Source: Prevotella denticola
Lineage (GTDB): Bacteria; Bacteroidota; Bacteroidia; Bacteroidales; Bacteroidaceae
Length of the DNA stretch: 64,000 bases
Reading direction: 5' to 3'
NCBI RefSeq assembly: GCF_900454835.1
Contig: NZ_UGTM01000001.1
Location: forward strand, 372,501 to 436,500
Shown here: positions 1 to 9,488 of the stretch, piece by piece
Numbering within the stretch: the first letter of the stretch is position 1
Layout: the number at the start of each line of letters is the position of its first letter
Position numbers and translations under genes: made by a program
The notes under the pieces: model-generated
What the model was told of the DNA's origin: nothing
Seen by the model: only the letters and a program-made list of their open reading frames with translations
Database searches by the model: none

Positions 1-1
1 T

Positions 2-2530
2 GAGACATTAAATGATAGAGCCGTTTACAGGCATTTAGAAGGTAGGAATGAGGATTGTCTTGATGTGATCGGGCTATACACCATAATGCCAGATAACTCT
101 TGCGCTTTCTTGTGTACAGATTTCGATGATAAAAACTGTGAGCATGGTTACAAAGGTGATGTAAAGGCTTTTATAGATGTCTGCAAAGAGTGGAGTATTC
201 CTTACGCCATTGAACGATCTCGTTCAGGAAACGGTGCACATGTGTGGATATTCTTTGAAGATGTTTTACCAGCTTATAAAGCACGACAAGTAGGAAGTGC
301 TATTCTTACAGAAGCTATGAATCGGAATGGGCGAATGTCGTTCAAATCGTACGATCGTTTCTTTCCCAATCAAGACTATCTTCCTGAAGGGGGATTGGGT
401 AACCTCGTTGCACTTCCCTTGCAGGGACGTGCCCGAAGAAAGTTGAATACTGTTTTCGTTGATGATGACTTCCTTGCTTATCAAGACCAGTGGGCTTTCC
501 TTTCTCAAATTAAGAAGATGACAGCAGGGACAGTTGAGAAAGTCTTAGCAGAGCATAGACAAGCAGAGCTGGGACCTTTATCTGTATCTGACGAACAGAA
601 ACCTTGGACACCACCAATTGTGCAACCTATTGGTAATAGCGACATCTATGAAAACGTAGAAATAGTTAAAGCCGATAAACTGTATATTCCGATAAAGGCT
701 GTGTCGGCAAAGGTGCTGAATCATCTGAAGCGTATTGCTGCTTTTAAGAACCCGGAGTATTATCGGAGACAGGCAATGCGCTTGTCCACTTATTCTGTGC
801 CGCGTGTTATATCTTGTTGTGAGTTTACTGACGATTATTTACTGATGCCGCGTGGTTGCGAAGATGCCGTTACCTCCTTTTTGAATAAAAATAATATTGA
901 CTTCACACTGACGGACAAAACCCAACCTGGACAGCCTGTTTCCGTTACATTCCAGGGTGAGCTGCGCACAGAGCAGCAACAGGCTGTTAATTGTATTTCT
1001 GCATTCGATAATGGCGTTCTTTACGCTACAACAGCGTTCGGCAAGACTGTTGCGGCTGCAGCACTCATAGCGTATAAGAAAGTCAACACGCTGATACTCG
1101 TCCATTCAAAAGCCTTGCTGGGTCAGTGGAAAGAACGGTTATCAGAGTTTCTCAATATTGATTATCAAAAGCCAGACCGCCCGAAAAGAAGAGGAAGGTA
1201 TAAGGCGTTTTCGCCTATTGGTTGCCTTGATTCTACAGGTAATGTCTTACATGGAATGATAGACGTCGCCTTGATGCAATCGTGTTTAGATGGAGATGAG
1301 GTGAAACCGTTTGTACGTGATTATGGAATGGTGATAGTTGATGAGTGTCACCATGTCTCTTCCGTTACTTTTGAGCGTGTGTTGAAAGGCGTGACGGCTC
1401 GTTACGTGTATGGATTAACTGCTACACCGATTAGGAAAGACGGTCATCAGCCCATTATCTTTATGCAGTGCGGCCCTATCCGGTTCTCTGCAAATGCAGC
1501 AAGCCTGATGGCACAGCAAGGTTTCCATCGTTACTTTATTCCTCGGTTTACATCTTTCCGGCCACTTACAGAAGATAAACAGAATATCAGCTCGCTTTAT
1601 CAGTCTTTGGTGGATGATGAGGTTCGTAACAATCTGATTGTTGATGATGTGTGTAAGGCAGTAGATGCCGGGCGTATCCCAATGGTCCTCACCAGTAGGA
1701 CGGCACACGTTGAAATCCTTTCACAGATGTTGTATGACAGGGGCAAAGATGTCATTCGGTTGACGGGGTCCGGCACTGCTAAAGAGAAAAAGACTGCACT
1801 TCATCAATTGAGGATTGCTCCGGTAAAAAACAGACTGGTAGTTGTAGCTACGGGAAAATATGTCGGTGAAGGTTTTGATTACCCACGATTAGACACTTTG
1901 TTTCTTGCTCTGCCCATTTCATGGAAGGGACTTCTGGCACAGTATGCCGGTCGGCTTCATCGTGAATACCCCGGCAAAATAGATGTGCGTATCTACGATT
2001 ACATTGACCTTCATCACCCAGTTTATGACAGTATGTACAAACGACGCCTGAAAGGTTACGCCTCTATTGGCTACAAGGTGGCAGATGTATCTTCTCCAGC
2101 ATTATTTGATTCTTTACCCGACCTTGACCTCGCAAGCAGCGAAGGACAGATTTTCAATGGCAAGACATTCTTTGTACCTTTCTGTAAAGACCTTCTTGCT
2201 GCCAAGCACTCCATTATCATCTCGTCTCCGAAGCTGTATCATGTTCAGCAGAACCAGCTCACCGATATGCTTAAAAACTTACTTGTCAATGGCATTAACA
2301 TCATTGTACTGTCTAAGCAGTCTGACGAACAGACCGATTATCTGAAGTCATTAGGTGTCACTGTGAATACGAATAAAACCCTCTCTCACAGTTGTGCCAT
2401 CATCGACAGATCCATCGTCTGGTACGGTGGCATTCACCTGCTCGGTTTCTCAACAGAAGAAGATAATATTATTAAACTTTCAGATAATGCACGATTAGCC
2501 GCAGAACTGATAGGGGCGTTAATGGAATGA
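2..2530 (+). CDS. TOTE-type primase-helicase (5' truncated)
   Basis: The frame is open from base 2, and the upstream residues (around YRHLEGRNEDCLDVIGLYT) continue the domain, so the GTG at 65 is not a real start; the gene begins before the window. The N-terminal part (nt 2-560, with FDFDD-like and SGNGAHVWIFF motifs) resembles the archaeo-eukaryotic primase domain of TOTE conflict systems. It is followed by a superfamily 2 helicase: P-loop TTAFGKTVAA near nt 1027, VDECHH near nt 1338, GLTATP near 1410, and helicase C-terminal motifs around 1850-1970 (GEGFDYP, QYAGRLHR). The last ~110 residues look like a degenerate phospholipase-D fold (SCAIIDRSIVWYGG). The family is thought to act against foreign DNA or transcripts; that role is inferred here. 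The next gene has its own promoter. Confidence 0.8.
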   Translation, partial: ETLNDRAVYRHLEGRNEDCLDVIGLYTIMPDNSCAFLCTDFDDKNCEHGYKGDVKAFIDVCKEWSIPYAIERSRSGNGAHVWIFFEDVLPAYKARQVGSAILTEAMNRNGRMSFKSYDRFFPNQDYLPEGGLGNLVALPLQGRARRKLNTVFVDDDFLAYQDQWAFLSQIKKMTAGTVEKVLAEHRQAELGPLSVSDEQKPWTPPIVQPIGNSDIYENVEIVKADKLYIPIKAVSAKVLNHLKRIAAFKNPEYYRRQAMRLSTYSVPRVISCCEFTDDYLLMPRGCEDAVTSFLNKNNIDFTLTDKTQPGQPVSVTFQGELRTEQQQAVNCISAFDNGVLYATTAFGKTVAAAALIAYKKVNTLILVHSKALLGQWKERLSEFLNIDYQKPDRPKRRGRYKAFSPIGCLDSTGNVLHGMIDVALMQSCLDGDEVKPFVRDYGMVIVDECHHVSSVTFERVLKGVTARYVYGLTATPIRKDGHQPIIFMQCGPIRFSANAASLMAQQGFHRYFIPRFTSFRPLTEDKQNISSLYQSLVDDEVRNNLIVDDVCKAVDAGRIPMVLTSRTAHVEILSQMLYDRGKDVIRLTGSGTAKEKKTALHQLRIAPVKNRLVVVATGKYVGEGFDYPRLDTLFLALPISWKGLLAQYAGRLHREYPGKIDVRIYDYIDLHHPVYDSMYKRRLKGYASIGYKVADVSSPALFDSLPDLDLASSEGQIFNGKTFFVPFCKDLLAAKHSIIISSPKLYHVQQNQLTDMLKNLLVNGINIIVLSKQSDEQTDYLKSLGVTVNTNKTLSHSCAIIDRSIVWYGGIHLLGFSTEEDNIIKLSDNARLAAELIGALME

Positions 2531-2672
2531 AGTCGACTTTTTATTCTAAAATACATCACAATGCCCTTTTACGTAGCTGTCAACAGAGAAGGACACTTTT
2601 ATTCATATTATGGGAGTTTTTTAGCAAGATGGAGGCAACTTTCTTCTTATCATAAAAAAGCATGGTTGTCAC

Positions 2673-2703
2673 TTGTTTTAATCATTTAAAAATTGTATTT
2701 TTG
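2673..2703 (+). promoter_or_regulatory. Promoter for the PLD-helicase gene
   Basis: TTG at 2673-2675, a 20-nt spacer, and TATTTTTG at 2696-2703 match the Bacteroidota -33/-7 pattern. The predicted leader to the ATG at 2817 is about 105 nt. The 286-bp gap 2531-2816 holds no other gene. Confidence 0.6.
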
Positions 2704-2816
2704 CATTCTAAATCAAGCTAACAACCATTGCTGATAGTATAAAGCGGAGAATATCTTGGGTATACTTTCAATGCTTGCACTGTCAAAAAGTTTATTAAAA
2801 ATTTATCAGAATCACC

Positions 2817-5800
2817 ATGACTAAGAAATTTTTTACCAACCGAGAGGGGAATACTTTAATGAAGGAATTTGAAGGGTTGTTAGAAAATAATCCTACGATA
2901 AAATGTTTAGATTCTGTAGTAGGGTTTCTACGAGCTTCTGGTTATTTTACGCTTCGTCCTTTTCTAAATAGTATTGAAAAAGTGAGAATCCTTATAGGGA
3001 TTGATGTGGATAAGTATATTGTTGAGGCAAACAATCGTGGACAGCTTTTCTTTGGAGCTGAGAAAATGGTTAAACAAGACTATTTAGCCAGATTGCGTAA
3101 AGATATAGAACAGTCGAAATACTCGAAAGAAGTTGAAGAAGGTATCTTCCAGTTAGTAGAAGATTTGATAAGTGGGAAACTTGAACTTCGGGCTCACCCG
3201 AAAAAAAAGATTCATGCAAAGATTTATCTTCTTTATCCAAAGGAGTTTAATGAATATACATTTGGTGCAGCAATTACAGGCTCAAGTAATTTGAGTGGTA
3301 ATGGATTAGGGATTAGTCAAGATTGTCAGTATGAGTTTAATGTGAAACTTACTGATTATGAAGATGTGAAATTCGCTCGCGACGAGTTTGAGCAACTTTG
3401 GGAGGAGGCAAAAGACTGTTCTATTTTGGCTGATGATATTAAGGATGGTCCTATCATGGGAACTTATCTTGGAGGAGACGTTACGCCATACGAACTTTAC
3501 GTTAAGATGCTCATGGAGTATTTTGCAGACCGTGTGCTTGCTATCGATGCTCAGAATGCGTTTGATATGCCTGAAGGTTATACGGGCTATGAATATCAGA
3601 CGGATGCTGTTATAGAAGGATATAAGAAACTTCTGAAATATGATGGCTTCTTCTTGGCTGACGTGGTCGGTCTGGGAAAGACAGTGATTGCCACCATGAT
3701 AGCAAAACAGTTCTGTATAGACAATGGTTATGAGCATACGAAGATATTAGTCGTGTATCCTCCTGCAGTAGAAGAGAACTGGAAGCAGACGTTTAAGGAC
3801 TTTGGACTTGACCGGTATACTCGTTTTATCAGTAATGGAAGTCTAAAGAAAGTACTTGATGATGACAATCTTGATTATTGGAATGCAGGTGAGTACGACC
3901 TTATCCTTGTTGACGAGGCTCATAAATTCCGTACACGATCAAACAATGCTTTTACGGAATTACAAAAGATTTGTAAGATGCCACGATTAGAGCAAGGGAA
4001 TATCAAGGGATTTAAGAAGAAGGTTATGCTGATTTCTGCCACCCCCATGAATAATACTCCTGCAGATCTTTATAACGAAATTATCCTTTTCCAAGATCCA
4101 CACTGTTCTACGATAGACGGCGTACCCAATTTGACATCATTCTTTGCTCCGTTGATTGTAGAGTTTAGAAGGTTACGCAGTAATCCTACGTATGATCTGA
4201 AAAAGTTTAAGGCACTTGCGGAGAAAGTACGTGAACGTGTTATAAAGCCGTTGACCGTACGCCGGACACGAACCGATATTGAGTTGATTCCACGTTATAT
4301 GAAAGACGTGAAAGGTTTTCCCCGAGTCGCACCCCCTGTAAAGAAAGAATATGAAATGAATGAGCATGTAGCCGACCTTTTCGAGGCTGCGATGACGGTT
4401 TTGATAAAAGATCTTTCTTATGCACGTTATCAAGCAATTGCGTTCCTTTTGCCAGAGAAATCAAATGGGTTGTATGATAATGCCGAATTAATTTCAAGAA
4501 GTTTGGCAAGTATACGTCAGAATGGTTTGGTAAAACGTCTTGAGAGCAGTTTCTGTGCTTTTAAGAAATCTATTGAGCGTTTCCGCGATGCAAATCAGAA
4601 CATGATAAACATGTTTGAAAATGATCGTGTATTTATAGCTCCCGACCTTGATATCAATCATCTTTATGAGCTTGGACTTAACGATGACGAGATAGAAGAA
4701 CGCTTAAACATGAAAAGTGAAGATAATCCAAAGAATGCAGTATTTAAGGCGGAAGATTTTGATCCAAGGTTTATTGAGTTGCTTCGAATAGACCAAGCTC
4801 TGTTGGAAGGTCTGTGTAATGATTGGGCTACGGTTGATGTCGAAGGGAAAGACGACTCAAAGTTTGCTAAATTCAATGATATTCTGAAGCACGAATTGTT
4901 TAAGAAATCGCATAATCCCGGTCAGAAATTGGTGATTTTCTCAGAGTCGGTTGACACCGTAGAGTATCTTCAGCGTAGAATTGATAGAGATGACGTACTG
5001 GTCATTACAGCTGCTAATCGTAATAAGCTGTTCCGCACGATACAAGAAAATTTTGACGCAAATTATAAGAAGAGTTCTCGCAAGGACGATTATAATATCA
5101 TCATAACAACCGATGTGCTGGCTGAAGGTGTCAACCTCCATCGGTCGAATATTATCGTGAATTATGACACCCCGTGGAACTCTACCAAGCTGATGCAGCG
5201 TATAGGACGTGTCAATCGTATCGGATCAGAGGGGAAGGAGATATATAATTATGTGTTCTATCCATCAAGAGAAGGCGATAAAGTGATAAAGCTCAAACAA
5301 ATAGCACTCTCAAAGATACAGACTTTCCATACAACTTTTGGAGAAGACAATCAGATTTACTCTCAAGAAGAAATTATCGACCGAAATCTTGATAAGTTAT
5401 TTAATGAGGGGATAAAAAAGGAAGAAAGGGAGTTCAATGAAGAAATACCATTCTATGAAGAGCTCCGCTCGCTTTATCTTAACAATCGTCGGGAATATAA
5501 CCGCATTGCCAAGATGTCTCTTCGCAGTCGTACAGGGCGTATGCCAAGAGATGTGGAGGGTGTACAGCTCTCCGATGACACCCTGGTATTTCTCAAAACA
5601 AATATGCGTAAATGCTTCTTCCGTGTAAATGATGTCGATGTACCTGAGCAACTCTCGGTGATTGATGCCTTGAAATACTTTAAAGCAGAGTGTAACGAGA
5701 AGAAAGTTGAACGAATAGCAAATCATCACGACCATGTACGCAGGGCTCTTGACGCTTTTAAGCAAATGCGTAATCAAGAACAGACGATAGACGAGATAAC

Positions 5801-6131
5801 CAGCAAAAAGAGCATTCCTAATCTTGGTGCGCAGGTGACGACAGCCGTTAGTCTTTTGAAACTTTTCTTACAAGACGTTCATGACAATGAAGAACGCATG
5901 CAAATTGTACAATTGCAATCGCTCGTTGAGCGTGGAGTGATTAGTGATATTGCAAAGCGTTTACAGCGTATGCAGAAAGATTTGGTACGTAAGAAGATAG
6001 GACGTGATGAGGCCTTGGAAGGGATTAAGACGATGGCAAAGAAGTACAATGCTTATTATCTTAACAGCGAAGAGCTGAGACGCGAAACAGAAACAGAAGC
6101 AGATATTATTTTAAGTGAATCATTTAAATAA
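2817..6131 (+). CDS. PLD-nuclease/SNF2-family helicase of a restriction-like module
   Basis: 1104 aa. The N-terminal domain has one phospholipase-D type HxK signature (IHAKIYLL near residue 132, then GSSNLS), as in PLD-family nucleases. A SNF2/SF2 helicase follows: P-loop VVGLGKTV near residue 282, DEAH near 365, SATPMNN near 405, and C-terminal motifs ITTDVLAEGVNLH and QRIGRVNRIG near residue 795. The rest is a long charged C-terminal region. The stop is 6 bp before the methyltransferase gene, so the two are one operon. Such helicase plus Eco57I-type methylase pairs occur in phage defence or restriction systems (compare DISARM and BREX logic). The exact system type is not recognised; nuclease activity is inferred from the PLD signature. 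Confidence 0.82.
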   Translation: MTKKFFTNREGNTLMKEFEGLLENNPTIKCLDSVVGFLRASGYFTLRPFLNSIEKVRILIGIDVDKYIVEANNRGQLFFGAEKMVKQDYLARLRKDIEQSKYSKEVEEGIFQLVEDLISGKLELRAHPKKKIHAKIYLLYPKEFNEYTFGAAITGSSNLSGNGLGISQDCQYEFNVKLTDYEDVKFARDEFEQLWEEAKDCSILADDIKDGPIMGTYLGGDVTPYELYVKMLMEYFADRVLAIDAQNAFDMPEGYTGYEYQTDAVIEGYKKLLKYDGFFLADVVGLGKTVIATMIAKQFCIDNGYEHTKILVVYPPAVEENWKQTFKDFGLDRYTRFISNGSLKKVLDDDNLDYWNAGEYDLILVDEAHKFRTRSNNAFTELQKICKMPRLEQGNIKGFKKKVMLISATPMNNTPADLYNEIILFQDPHCSTIDGVPNLTSFFAPLIVEFRRLRSNPTYDLKKFKALAEKVRERVIKPLTVRRTRTDIELIPRYMKDVKGFPRVAPPVKKEYEMNEHVADLFEAAMTVLIKDLSYARYQAIAFLLPEKSNGLYDNAELISRSLASIRQNGLVKRLESSFCAFKKSIERFRDANQNMINMFENDRVFIAPDLDINHLYELGLNDDEIEERLNMKSEDNPKNAVFKAEDFDPRFIELLRIDQALLEGLCNDWATVDVEGKDDSKFAKFNDILKHELFKKSHNPGQKLVIFSESVDTVEYLQRRIDRDDVLVITAANRNKLFRTIQENFDANYKKSSRKDDYNIIITTDVLAEGVNLHRSNIIVNYDTPWNSTKLMQRIGRVNRIGSEGKEIYNYVFYPSREGDKVIKLKQIALSKIQTFHTTFGEDNQIYSQEEIIDRNLDKLFNEGIKKEEREFNEEIPFYEELRSLYLNNRREYNRIAKMSLRSRTGRMPRDVEGVQLSDDTLVFLKTNMRKCFFRVNDVDVPEQLSVIDALKYFKAECNEKKVERIANHHDHVRRALDAFKQMRNQEQTIDEITSKKSIPNLGAQVTTAVSLLKLFLQDVHDNEERMQIVQLQSLVERGVISDIAKRLQRMQKDLVRKKIGRDEALEGIKTMAKKYNAYYLNSEELRRETETEADIILSESFK

Positions 6132-6137
6132 AGAACA

Positions 6138-9100
6138 ATGGATTATCGCTCAATCATAGAATCATCATACAACCGCCATAATTGGCTGGAATTGTTAAAC
6201 GACATCTTTCATCATAATGTCGAGTTCAGACAAGAACCTTTATCTGTCCCTGTTGATAAGGATATGGCGAAAGATGCCTTATACTTAGGACAGATCACGC
6301 TGCACGATGGACACACGTTAGCTGTCTATGAAGTAGAGTTGTCGGATCGTGTCGTTATCGAACGTAATCGGGCTGCTATACGTAATCTGCTTGTAAGCAA
6401 TTGGCGCGGTGGATATGACGGTGCTCTGATGTTTTGTTACCGCAAGAATGAGTCTGTATTGCGTTTTACGTATGTCAGTGAATCCTGGGCGTTTGATAAG
6501 CAGGGTGATTATAAGAAGCTGTCAACCGATACAAAACGATACACTTATCTCTTGGGAGAAGGTAGAGGGTGTCGAACGGCAGTAGACCAGTTTAAGACAT
6601 TAAGAGATAGTAAGCAAACATTGAAAGATGTGACAGATGCTTTCTCTGTTGAAGCACTCACCAGACAGTTCTATCAGGATTTGTTCGAGTGGTATGAATG
6701 GGCTGTTGATGATAAGTCGAATATCACCTTCCCCAATAACACTGCAATAGAGGAAGACGATAGAGATGATATAGAAAAGAAAGTGATCCGAATGATAACC
6801 CGCATCATGTTCGTGTGGTTTATTAAACAGAAGAAACTTGTGCCTGACAAAATCTTTGATACCAACTTCTTATCAACGATTCTGAAAGACTTTGATCCAA
6901 ACAGTGAGACTGATGGTAATTTCTATAATGCAATCCTGCAGAACCTCTTCTTTGCAACTCTGAATCGTGAGATAAAAGATGAGAAAGGAAATGTTCGTAG
7001 GTTTGCTAAGTCGCTTAAACGTGATATCAAGACCTTGTATCGTTATGCCGGATTGTTTATTATCAGTGAAGAGGAAGTAATCAAACTTTTCTCAGAGGTT
7101 CCTTTCCTTAATGGCGGTTTGTTTGAATGTCAGGATAAGACACGATATATAGATGGCGTTGAGCATTGTTATAGCTTTGACGGATTCAGTAGAGCTGTTG
7201 GGCGCTTTGCTGATGGACGATTTAAGCATCGTGCTATCGTTCCGAACATTTTGTTCTTTAAACCAGAGATGGGACTTATCTCTATTCTGAATCGATACAA
7301 CTTTACTATTGAAGAGAACTCTCCAGAGGAACAGCAAGTAGCACTCGATCCGGAACTGCTTGGTAAGGTCTTCGAGAACTTGCTCGGAGCTTATAACCCT
7401 GAGACAAAGGAAACGGCACGCAATCAGAGTGGCTCGTTCTATACGCCACGTGAGATTGTGAATTATATGGTTGATGAAAGCCTGATGGCTTATCTGGGGA
7501 ATGATGAAACGGTACGTTCTGTTTTCAGCCGAGATTTTATTTATGATAAGTCAAAGGCAGATGAATATAAGTCGATTGTAGAGAGGCTTAAGAACGTCAA
7601 GGTGCTTGACCCTGCTTGTGGTTCAGGTGCTTTTCCTATGGGCTTGTTGAACAAAATGGTAGAAGTGATAGAACGTATCTCTCCAGAGGAGGATATCTAT
7701 TCTTTGAAATTGTCTATCATTGAGAAATGTCTTTACGGTAGCGATATTCAGAGTATTGCTGCACAAATAACGAAACTCCGCTTCTTCATCTCGCTTATTT
7801 GCGATTGTGTGAAGGACAAGACAAAACCTAACTTTGGTATACCAACATTGCCTAATCTCGAAACAAACTTTGTGTCTGCCGATTCGCTGATTGCGAAGAA
7901 GAAGCGTGAAGCACAACTTGATTTATTCGAGAATCCCGAAATAGAAATTCTAAAGGAGAAACTGCGAGAAGTACGACATAAACATTTCTCTGCAAAGTCA
8001 GCATCAACGAAACATCGGCTGAGAGAAAAGGATAAAGAAATACGTGAGAAGTTAGCCGATTTGTTGTCGGATGTAAACAACTATAATCGTGAAGATGCCA
8101 AGCAGATGGCAGAATGGGATCCGTATGACCAAAATGCAGTCAGCTCATTCTTCGATCCTGAATGGATGTTCGGTATCAATGAGAAGTTCGACATTGTAAT
8201 CGGGAATCCGCCGTATGTTCAGTTGCAGAATAACAGCGGGGTATTGGCTAAGAAATATGCTGATAGCAACTATCAATGTTTTGCACGTACAGGTGATATT
8301 TATTGCTTGTTCTACGAGCGTGGTTGGCAACTACTAAAAGATGATGGGCATCTATGTTTCATCACTTCTAATAAGTGGATGCGTGCAGGATATGGTGAGA
8401 AAATACGCCAATTCTTCGTAGATCATACTGATACTAAACTCTTGATATATTTTGAAGAAGTAAAGGTTTTTGAAAGTGCTACAGTTGATACAAATATTCT
8501 ATTATTTTCAAAATCAACTTCACGTCATCAAACAGCCTGCGCTGTAGCAAATAAGAAGCATAAGAACTGTATTGATAATCTGCGCATTTTCATGCAGCAA
8601 GAGAGGGTGATGTGCGACTTTACAGAGGCTGGTTCTAACAGTTGGGTTATCCTTTCTCCCATAGAGCAAAGTATTAAGAAGAAGATAGAGGCAGTGGGTG
8701 TCCCCTTAAAAGATTGGGATATCCAGATTAACTATGGAATAAAGACTGGATTTAATGATGCCTTTATTATCTCCACTGAGAAAAGAAAAGAAATCCTTGC
8801 GAACTGCCAATCAGACGAGGAACGCCAAAGGACGGAGGAACTTATTCGACCTATTCTTAGGGGGCGTGACATTAAACGATATGGTTATGAGTGGGCAAAA
8901 TTGTGGTTAATTGCGACTTTCCCTTCACGTCATTATGATATAGAGCAGTATCCTGCTGTGAAAGAGTACCTCTTATCGTTCAGTATAGAGCGGTTAGAAC
9001 AGACGGGAATTATTCACGAGATTAATGGGAAAAAGTTCAAGTCTCGTAAGAAAACCAACAATAAATGGTTTGAGACACAAGACAGCATTAGTTATTGGGA

Positions 9101-9488
9101 CTTATTTTTCCAACCACATATTTGCTGGAAAGCGGTAGGCAGAAATCTAACTTTCTCAATTGTCTCATCAGGAACTTTTCTAACAGCCCCTGCAAGTTTT
9201 ATATCTGCAGGAAGTAGGAATGATTATATTCTTGCCTATTTGTGCAGTAAAGTAGGAAGATATTACATATATCAAAATAGTGATACGACAGGTGCAGGTG
9301 ACATCATGCTCAATATTCAATCATTGATACGATTTCCGATACCACCTGTAAGTAACCCGAAAATAATCGAAAATAGTAAAGTATTACAAAACCATTTTTC
9401 ACAAGAGATACAAGAGACACTTGATAGTTTAATATACGACTCTTATGGATTTTCTAAGGAAGAAATAGAGGAAATAGAGAGATGTTAA
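6138..9488 (+). CDS. Eco57I-type adenine-N6 DNA methyltransferase with switchable specificity domain
   Basis: 1116 aa. Residues 1-200 are a variable N-terminal region that may hold a nuclease-like fold (uncertain). The central methyltransferase has the SAM motif DPACGSGAFPMG near residue 491 and the adenine catalytic motif NPPYVQ near 688. From about residue 815 the TaqI/Eco57I-like target-recognition end begins (LSPIEQSIKKKIEAVGVP, RGRDIKRYGYEW). This last third (nt 8581-9488) lies in an invertible segment: the same framework is encoded on the minus strand at 9485-10444. The codon at 8580 and the matching silent codon are in the same frame, so inversion would give an uninterrupted alternative protein. 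It works with the helicase gene just upstream. Confidence 0.9.
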   Translation: MDYRSIIESSYNRHNWLELLNDIFHHNVEFRQEPLSVPVDKDMAKDALYLGQITLHDGHTLAVYEVELSDRVVIERNRAAIRNLLVSNWRGGYDGALMFCYRKNESVLRFTYVSESWAFDKQGDYKKLSTDTKRYTYLLGEGRGCRTAVDQFKTLRDSKQTLKDVTDAFSVEALTRQFYQDLFEWYEWAVDDKSNITFPNNTAIEEDDRDDIEKKVIRMITRIMFVWFIKQKKLVPDKIFDTNFLSTILKDFDPNSETDGNFYNAILQNLFFATLNREIKDEKGNVRRFAKSLKRDIKTLYRYAGLFIISEEEVIKLFSEVPFLNGGLFECQDKTRYIDGVEHCYSFDGFSRAVGRFADGRFKHRAIVPNILFFKPEMGLISILNRYNFTIEENSPEEQQVALDPELLGKVFENLLGAYNPETKETARNQSGSFYTPREIVNYMVDESLMAYLGNDETVRSVFSRDFIYDKSKADEYKSIVERLKNVKVLDPACGSGAFPMGLLNKMVEVIERISPEEDIYSLKLSIIEKCLYGSDIQSIAAQITKLRFFISLICDCVKDKTKPNFGIPTLPNLETNFVSADSLIAKKKREAQLDLFENPEIEILKEKLREVRHKHFSAKSASTKHRLREKDKEIREKLADLLSDVNNYNREDAKQMAEWDPYDQNAVSSFFDPEWMFGINEKFDIVIGNPPYVQLQNNSGVLAKKYADSNYQCFARTGDIYCLFYERGWQLLKDDGHLCFITSNKWMRAGYGEKIRQFFVDHTDTKLLIYFEEVKVFESATVDTNILLFSKSTSRHQTACAVANKKHKNCIDNLRIFMQQERVMCDFTEAGSNSWVILSPIEQSIKKKIEAVGVPLKDWDIQINYGIKTGFNDAFIISTEKRKEILANCQSDEERQRTEELIRPILRGRDIKRYGYEWAKLWLIATFPSRHYDIEQYPAVKEYLLSFSIERLEQTGIIHEINGKKFKSRKKTNNKWFETQDSISYWDLFFQPHICWKAVGRNLTFSIVSSGTFLTAPASFISAGSRNDYILAYLCSKVGRYYIYQNSDTTGAGDIMLNIQSLIRFPIPPVSNPKIIENSKVLQNHFSQEIQETLDSLIYDSYGFSKEEIEEIERC
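8581..8903 (+). repeat. Left arm of the specificity inverted repeat
   Basis: This stretch is the inverted counterpart of 10121-10443. Near-identical blocks are 8581-8622 (42 bp, three mismatches, starting tgcgcattttc), 8827-8854 (28 bp, no mismatch) and 8865-8897 (33 bp, no mismatch). All lie in the same reading frame. Beyond about 8903 the two copies diverge completely, as expected for alternative recognition domains. Confidence 0.9.

Noticed and set aside
65..67. GTG as the start of the first gene
   Set aside because: The frame is open to base 2 and the residues upstream continue the primase domain, so the gene starts outside the window.
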